A stretch of 64,000 nt of DNA from Pyropia haitanensis (lineage: Eukaryota > Rhodophyta > Bangiophyceae > Bangiales > Bangiaceae): contig SDUX01000002.1 of NCBI GenBank assembly GCA_008729055.1, forward strand, positions 555,675 to 619,674. Reading direction: 5' to 3'. Position numbers and translations under genes: made by a program. Below the pieces are notes generated by a model. The model did not search any database and was not told the origin of the DNA. It saw only the letters and a program-made list of their open reading frames with translations. Below are positions 58,957 to 64,000 of the stretch, one piece after another. Position 1 is the stretch's first letter. Each line of letters begins with the position of its first letter.

Positions 58957-60254
58957 CTGGGACGGTCGTGGGTATGAACAGAAGTGTACCCAGGCGGTAA
59001 CGGTGGATCTTGTTGCCGCGGAACGATCGATCCGGTTGCACGACTGGATAAATGAGACCCGTCTGCTGTTTAGGATACAACTATCAATAGAACTTACTTC
59101 AGACAGGAACAATATACTTGTCTATAAATAATCTACCATTTATGCCGACATTGTATGTATTGAGGCTCTCCAACGTGCTCATCAGTCTCATAGAGGGGAC
59201 AAAGCTGGAAAATGACTGCTCCTTTGTTCCCCGGCAGCCCGTCGATCCATCAGCTCTGCCCAATCATTGGGTCCCAACCAGTGGCAGCATCACACTCTGG
59301 CGCTATCATTGGAGGGTGACAGGAACACGCCCAGAGCCGTGGGCATTTGGGTGCGGAAAGCGGCCACGGCAGACTTGTTTCCCCGCCTCATCGGATGCGA
59401 GGTGCGGGCCGAGGCGCCGCGCAGGACCCCTGTCGCAGGGGGGGTCCCCTACACCGCGATGGAGAAACCATCCGTTCCTCGTTGACGGGTGCCCCTCCCT
59501 CGTGGGCCCGCTGCCGCCACGCCCGACGCGCACCACCCCCCCCCCTCCCCCCCCCCCTCCACACCCGCGGCGTGCACGCAGCGGCCGGCGCGCACGACGG
59601 TCAGCGGCCGCCGCCCCTCCATCCCCGCACGCACGCCGTGGGTGGTCGGGGTGTGTCGACGGTGGGGCGCTTCTCCTTCCCCTTGGCCCGCCGCCCACGC
59701 CCCCCGCGCGGCAACTTCCCCCCCCCCCTCCCGTTCCTCCCTCCCCCGCCTTCCCCCCCCACACCCCTCGTCCCCGTCGGTCACGGTGTGCCGCCGTGCG
59801 GCGCTCCTCATCGGCCGGCTGTCGACGCGGGCGCTGATCGTGGCGCCCGCCACGGCGGCCGCGGCACGCAACGCCCGCCGCGTTGGTGCTCTCCCCCCCC
59901 GCTTCGCCCCGCCGCCACGCCACGCGCGTGGAGGCACGGCCACGCCTGTCGTCCGACCCCCACCGGTGGCGCTCCTCCCTCCTCCTTGCCCCCGCCCGCG
60001 CAGTGGGCCCCGCTGCACGCGTCCCTCTCCCAGAGGGCGCTGCCCCCCACCTGCCCTTCCCCCCTGCGCCTGGCATTCTCCCCCCCCCCCGCACTTTCCC
60101 TCCCGTCCTTCCGTCCCCCCTTGCTTCCTTCTCGCTCCCCCCCCCCCCCCCCGCCCCCCTTCCCCCCATTTCCCCTCCCCCTCTCCCCTCTGTAGCCCGC
60201 CGCGCCGCCCGCGGCGACGGTGGCACGCTGGCCGACCATGCGGCTCGCCGCGTG
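58957..60254. other. Intergenic; AT-richer patch with a TATA-like site
   Basis: TATAAATA at 59123-59130 precedes an open frame from ATG 59142 (MPTLYVLRLSNVLISLIEGT) to 59837. Its first 40 residues are protein-like but the rest becomes Pro/Arg-rich, so I do not call it a gene. 60040-60198 is CT-rich ending CTCTGTAG, which could be an intron 3' end or the leader of the next gene. Confidence 0.3.
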
Positions 60255-60342
60255 ATGGCGCCGCGCGCACCGCCCGCGTGGCGGACGCCCGAGGCGCGCC
60301 GCCGCGGGTGCGCCGCCGTCGCGGCGACGCCTGTGGCGGCGG

Positions 60343-60374
<32 letters not shown>

Positions 60375-60438
60375 GCGGTGGCAGACACGGCGGCGGCGGC
60401 AGACGCGGCGGCAGCGGCGGTGGTGGTGCGGACGGCGG

Positions 60439-60469
<31 letters not shown>

Positions 60470-62948
60470 GGCGACGGCGCCGTCGGCGGCGACGGCTGGG
60501 ACGTTGCCGCGGCGGCGGCCACGGCGGGCGCGCCGGTGGGGCCGGCCGCTCGTGACGGCGGTGGCGGTGGCGGCGGCGGCTGCGGCGGCGGCGGCGGCGC
60601 GACTGGCGACGCCCGCCGCCGCCGCGGACGCGACGGTCGTCCTCCGTGATGGGGAGGTGGTGGTGCGGCCGGCGGTGCCCACCGACAGCACCCTCCGCCT
60701 GACGCTGGCCGGCGGCGGCGGCGACACGGCGTCGCCGGCCGCCCCGCCGGCGGGCTCGTGGCTCGTCGAAGCCGCCTACCTCGACGGCCTGTCGGCCACC
60801 CCCCCCGCGCAGGGGACGGTGCTCTACCCCCCCGCCGACGCGCCGAGCCTGGCGCTCATGGCCGCCGCCGCCGCCGCCGCCGGCACGCCCGCCCCCGAGC
60901 CGCGCCTCGCCCTTGCCGGCACCGAGGCGCTCGTCGCGGGCGCCTACGGGCCCGACCGCCGCGCGTGCGACGCGTGGCGGCCGTGCGTCGTCGGCGCCAC
61001 CGCCGCCGACGTGGCCGCCCTCCTCACCCGCGCCCCGTCCGCGTCGGTGGTTGTCGAGGTGCCCCCCGCGGCGGCCGACGGCGGCAGCCGCGGCGGCGTG
61101 CCACCGACGGTGGTGCTGGCGCTCGTGCCGGGCGTGTCGCCGCTGCGGGGGGACGTCCTGCGGGGCGGGGTCCACCCGCTGCGCCTCCGCGCGCGGCGGG
61201 TGCCGCCGCCCGCCCGTGCGGGCTGCGTGACACCCTGGGCGCCGGGGGGGGTCGCCCCGCCGGGCGTGACGGTCCCACCGGCTGGCGCGGCGGCGACGCC
61301 CGCGCCGCTGCCGCCGCCGGGCGACGATGTGGTGTGTTCGGGGGCGGCGGCGGGCACGTGCACCGCCGCCGGGGCGTGCGCGTGCAACGCGACCCGCGCG
61401 GGGCCGCACTGTACCGCGCCCGTCACGCCGCTCGGCACGGAGCGGCCGGTACTCGGCCTGACCATGGCGCCGCGCACGTCGCGCTACTTTTCCGTGGTCA
61501 TTACCGACGCTGTGTCGCGCGCGCCGCGGTCGCGGCTGCTCGTGTCGCTCCAGCTGCAGCGCCGCGGCGGTACGCCCGACGCCGGCTGCGCCCTCCGCAT
61601 GGCGTACCGGCCGCCCGTTGGGGTGCGCCCGCCCGAGCCGGCGCCGGGCCTCCCCGCTGGTGTGCTGCCCGGCTGGTCCCTCGTGCCCCGCCTGCGCGAC
61701 CTGTACCGCCTCGGCTCGACGGTGCGGCTGCTGACGCCCGCCGCGCGGGGCGCGGACTTTCCCACCGGCTCGACGGTGGTGCTCGCGGTGGACCACACCG
61801 CCGCCCTCGACCGTGGCTGCGCGTCGGCGGCGGCGGCCGCCGCGCCCGCCGCGGTGGCGGTGCTGCTCGAGGAGTGCGCGGGCGACGGGTGCCCGCGGGC
61901 GGTGGTGGGTGGCCTGCAGCGGCTGGTGTGGACGGCGCTCATCGCGTCGTCCTTCCTCCTCGCCGTCTCGGCGGCGGCCTACCTGTGGCACCGCTGCGTC
62001 ACGCGTGGCGGGGGGGGGGGGCGCGGCTCCGCGCCGGCCGCCCGCCACGACCGCCTGTCGGTCACCGAAGTCGACCGCATGCTGCCGCCGTTTGCCTACT
62101 CGCCCGCCGCCGCCGCCGCCGCGGCCCGCGCCGCCGCCGACGCGGTGGCGGCGTCCGAGGCGGCCGCCGCCGCCGCCGCCGCCGCCGCGTCGCGGCGGCG
62201 GGTGCCGATGGCCGTCGCGGCGGTGCGGCGGCGGCTCGGCTGGCCGCCGCGGCCGGCAGCGGACTGTGCCGACGCGGAAGCGCCGCCACCCGCGACCGAC
62301 GGCAGCGGCGGCGCGGCCGCCGCGGGTGGTGGGGCGGATCCGGCCGCCGCGGCGGCGGCGGTGGCGGCCGCCGCCCACGGCGGCAGCGACACCAGCGACA
62401 GCGGCAGCAGCAGTGACAGCGGCGCGGATTCCTCCCCCCCGCCGCCCTCCCCCCCCCATCTGGCACGGCCCGCACCCCCCTTCCCCCCCCTACGCCCGCC
62501 CCCGCCGAGTGCTCTGTGTGCCTCGCGGCGCTCCAGCCTGGCGACGCGGCGCGGGCGCTGCCGTGCGGCCACCCCTTCCACGCCGCGTGCATCACGCCGT
62601 GGCTCACCGCCGCGAACGCGTCGTGCCCAACGTGCCGCCGCGGCGTCCGCATCCGTGGCCTGTCGGACCGGCCGACGGTGCGGGCGGCGGTGGCGGCGGC
62701 GGTGGCGGCGGTGGTGGGGGGGGGGGGGGGGGGGGGGGTGGCGTTGGGGGGGAGGGGGGGGGGCGGGAGGGGCGGCTGCGTGGAGACGCCGTGCGCGCCG
62801 GCGGCTGCGCCGACGGCGGCGTGCGCGGCGAGGGGGGGGGGGTGGGGGGGGAGGGGGGGAGGGGGGGGGGGGGGGGGACGCCATGGCGTTTGTACCGGCG
62901 GCCGCTGTGGGGGCGGCCGCGTCCACCGGGGGTGGTACAGTGGAGTGA
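60255..62948 (+). CDS. Membrane RING-H2 E3 ligase with EGF-like ectodomain (frame breaks at C and G tracts)
   Basis: The frame from MAPRAPPAWRTPEARRRG has a hydrophobic signal around residues 95-125 (PLVTAVAVAAAAAAAAAARL). An ectodomain follows, with SWLVEAAYLDGLSATPPAQG and an EGF-like knot near residues 360-392 (CTAAGACACNATRAGPHC). Next come RYFSVVITDAVS, GCALRMAYRPP and one membrane helix at about 556-580 (LVWTALIASSFLLAVSAAAY). The cytosolic side is Ala-rich with a Ser/Asp run, then, after a frame change in the C tracts at 62433-62490, a RING-H2 at 62510-62632: CSVCLAAL, LPCGHPFHAACITPW, CPTCRRG, all eight metal ligands present. A second frame change in G runs gives the ending DAMAFVPAAAVGAAAS, stop at 62948. 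RING-H2 proteins transfer ubiquitin; the ectodomain suggests a receptor-like or endomembrane ligase. Start choice is uncertain. Confidence 0.75.
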
Positions 62949-63600
62949 GGGGGGGGGTGGGGGGGGGGGGGGGGGGGGGGAGGGGCGGTGGCCACTCCCG
63001 TGCTGGCGGTGGCCACGCCGGCAGTGGCGGCCAGGGCGGGGCACGGAAGAAAACTGTACACGCTGACGCTGCCGGTTGTGGGGGATGCGCCCGCCGCTGG
63101 CCGTGTGCGCAGCGCCTGGTGCCGCCGGCGTGGCTGGGCGGCGGGTGCGTGGGGCCGTCGTCCGAATGGCCGTCGCGGCGGTGCCCGCGGTGCGCTCCCC
63201 CGCCCCGCTCCGCCGCCCCCCGACCTCTTGGTGTCAACGCCCCAAGACAGGGGCAGGGTGGCGTCGTCCTCTATTGCCGTAAACGCCCCGAGACAGTGTG
63301 GCGGGGCGCGTCGTCCTGAAATTGGCCGCCCGCACGGCGAGGTGGCGCCGTCGTGGCGCGGCGGCTCGCTGTTTCCACCGCCCCCGTCGCGTTGCGCGTG
63401 TTGCGAAACGCTTGGGTGCGGAAGAGCCCACTGATGCAAGGATGAAGAATGTCGTATCACCACGTGAACATCCGGAAAACGCAGGCCACACACAAGAACA
63501 CAACATATAAAAGGGGGATCCCATACAGGTACACCCCTCTCCCCCACCCTACCCCCTCTTCCTTCGCGGAAAATCAGGACGGGAACCACACCAACCTCAA
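62949..63600. other. Intergenic with a strong TATA-like site
   Basis: A G run follows the RING gene. TATAAAAG at 63506-63513 on plus, followed by GGGGATCCC, is the best TATA-box match in the window, but no gene is visible between it and the G-rich repeats. Confidence 0.35.
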
Positions 63601-63784
63601 CGTGTCGGGGGAAGGGGGGGAGGTGGGAGGCGGGGGTGGGGGGGTGGGGAACGGCGGGGGGTGGGGGGACGGGGGGTGGGGGCGGGGGGGGGGTTGCGTG
63701 GGGTGCGGGGGGGTGGGGGGGGGGGTGGAGGGGGGGGGGGTGGGGGGAGGTGGGGAACGGCGGGGGGGTGGGGGGAGTGGGGGT

Positions 63785-63827
<43 letters not shown>

Positions 63828-63936
63828 GCGTGGGGTGGGGGGGGGGGGGTGGGGGGAGGTGGGGAACGGCGGGGGGTGGGGGGAGTGGGGGTTGGGGGGG
63901 GGGGGGGGGAGCGGGGTTGCGTGGAGTGGGGGCGGT

Positions 63937-63977
<41 letters not shown>
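63601..63977. repeat. G-rich minisatellite with 41-base G runs
   Basis: Blocks of GGTTGCGTGGGGTG recur at about 63691, 63825 and 63914, alternating with GGTGGGGAACGGCGGGG at about 63641, 63751 and 63860. Between them are G runs, including uninterrupted runs of about 41 at 63785-63825 and 63937-63977. Base calls and lengths in such runs are unreliable. Confidence 0.75.
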
Positions 63978-63979
<2 letters not shown>

Positions 63980-64000
63980 GCGTCACATGGGATGCAATTA

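Overview
The window is nuclear DNA of a photosynthetic eukaryote with very high GC. It carries spliced genes (introns opening GTACGT, GTATGT or GTGCGT and ending CAG or TAG), a nucleus-encoded galactolipid synthase of DGD1 type, and proteins with plastid-like leaders. The extreme GC, low intron number, Ala/Gly-rich insertions, long G/C homopolymers and loose gene spacing best fit a bangiophyte red alga such as Porphyra or Pyropia. That assignment is inference; no organellar or rRNA marker is present to confirm it.

Layout. 0-9 kb: a UBC13-type ubiquitin-conjugating enzyme (cut by the window start), NHP2 of the H/ACA snoRNP (minus strand), a TTC27/EMW1-type TPR protein, and a secreted cysteine-rich four-module protein (minus). 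9-14.8 kb: gene-poor, with a 1.09-kb PIF/Harbinger-like element bounded by TTA duplications. 14.9-24.3 kb: plastid-like hexose-6-phosphate mutarotase, a DUF1499 protein, RBM28/NOP4 with four RRMs (minus), and a second copy of the cysteine-rich family (minus). 24.3-30.4 kb: gene-poor, with a second terminal-inverted-repeat element. 30.5-41 kb: a Gly-rich hypothetical protein, an LtrA-like membrane protein (minus), several kb of CCG/GGC low complexity, a tandem-KOW protein resembling GPKOW/MOS2, and threonyl-tRNA synthetase (minus). 41.6-47.5 kb: DGD1 and, convergent to it, an MRS2/CorA magnesium transporter. 47.9-57.2 kb: a possible F-box-like protein, an unidentified 569-aa protein, TRAP-gamma (SSR3), and a fringe-like type II glycosyltransferase (minus). 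58.2-59 kb: a third inverted-repeat element related to the second. 60.2-63 kb: a membrane RING-H2 protein with an EGF-like ectodomain. The window ends in G-rich repeats.

The genes do not form one pathway. Two themes recur: ribosome/RNA biogenesis (NHP2, RBM28, the KOW protein, ThrRS) and the plastid or secretory membrane system (mutarotase, DGD1, DUF1499, TRAP-gamma, glycosyltransferase, RING-H2, cysteine-rich secreted proteins). Nearly every long gene must be read across one or more frame changes, each at or near a poly-G, poly-C or GC-only low-complexity tract. Assembly length errors are the likeliest cause, so the coordinates given are gene spans rather than clean open frames. The best candidate for something undescribed is the secreted cysteine-rich family at 8501-9199 and 23563-24249.
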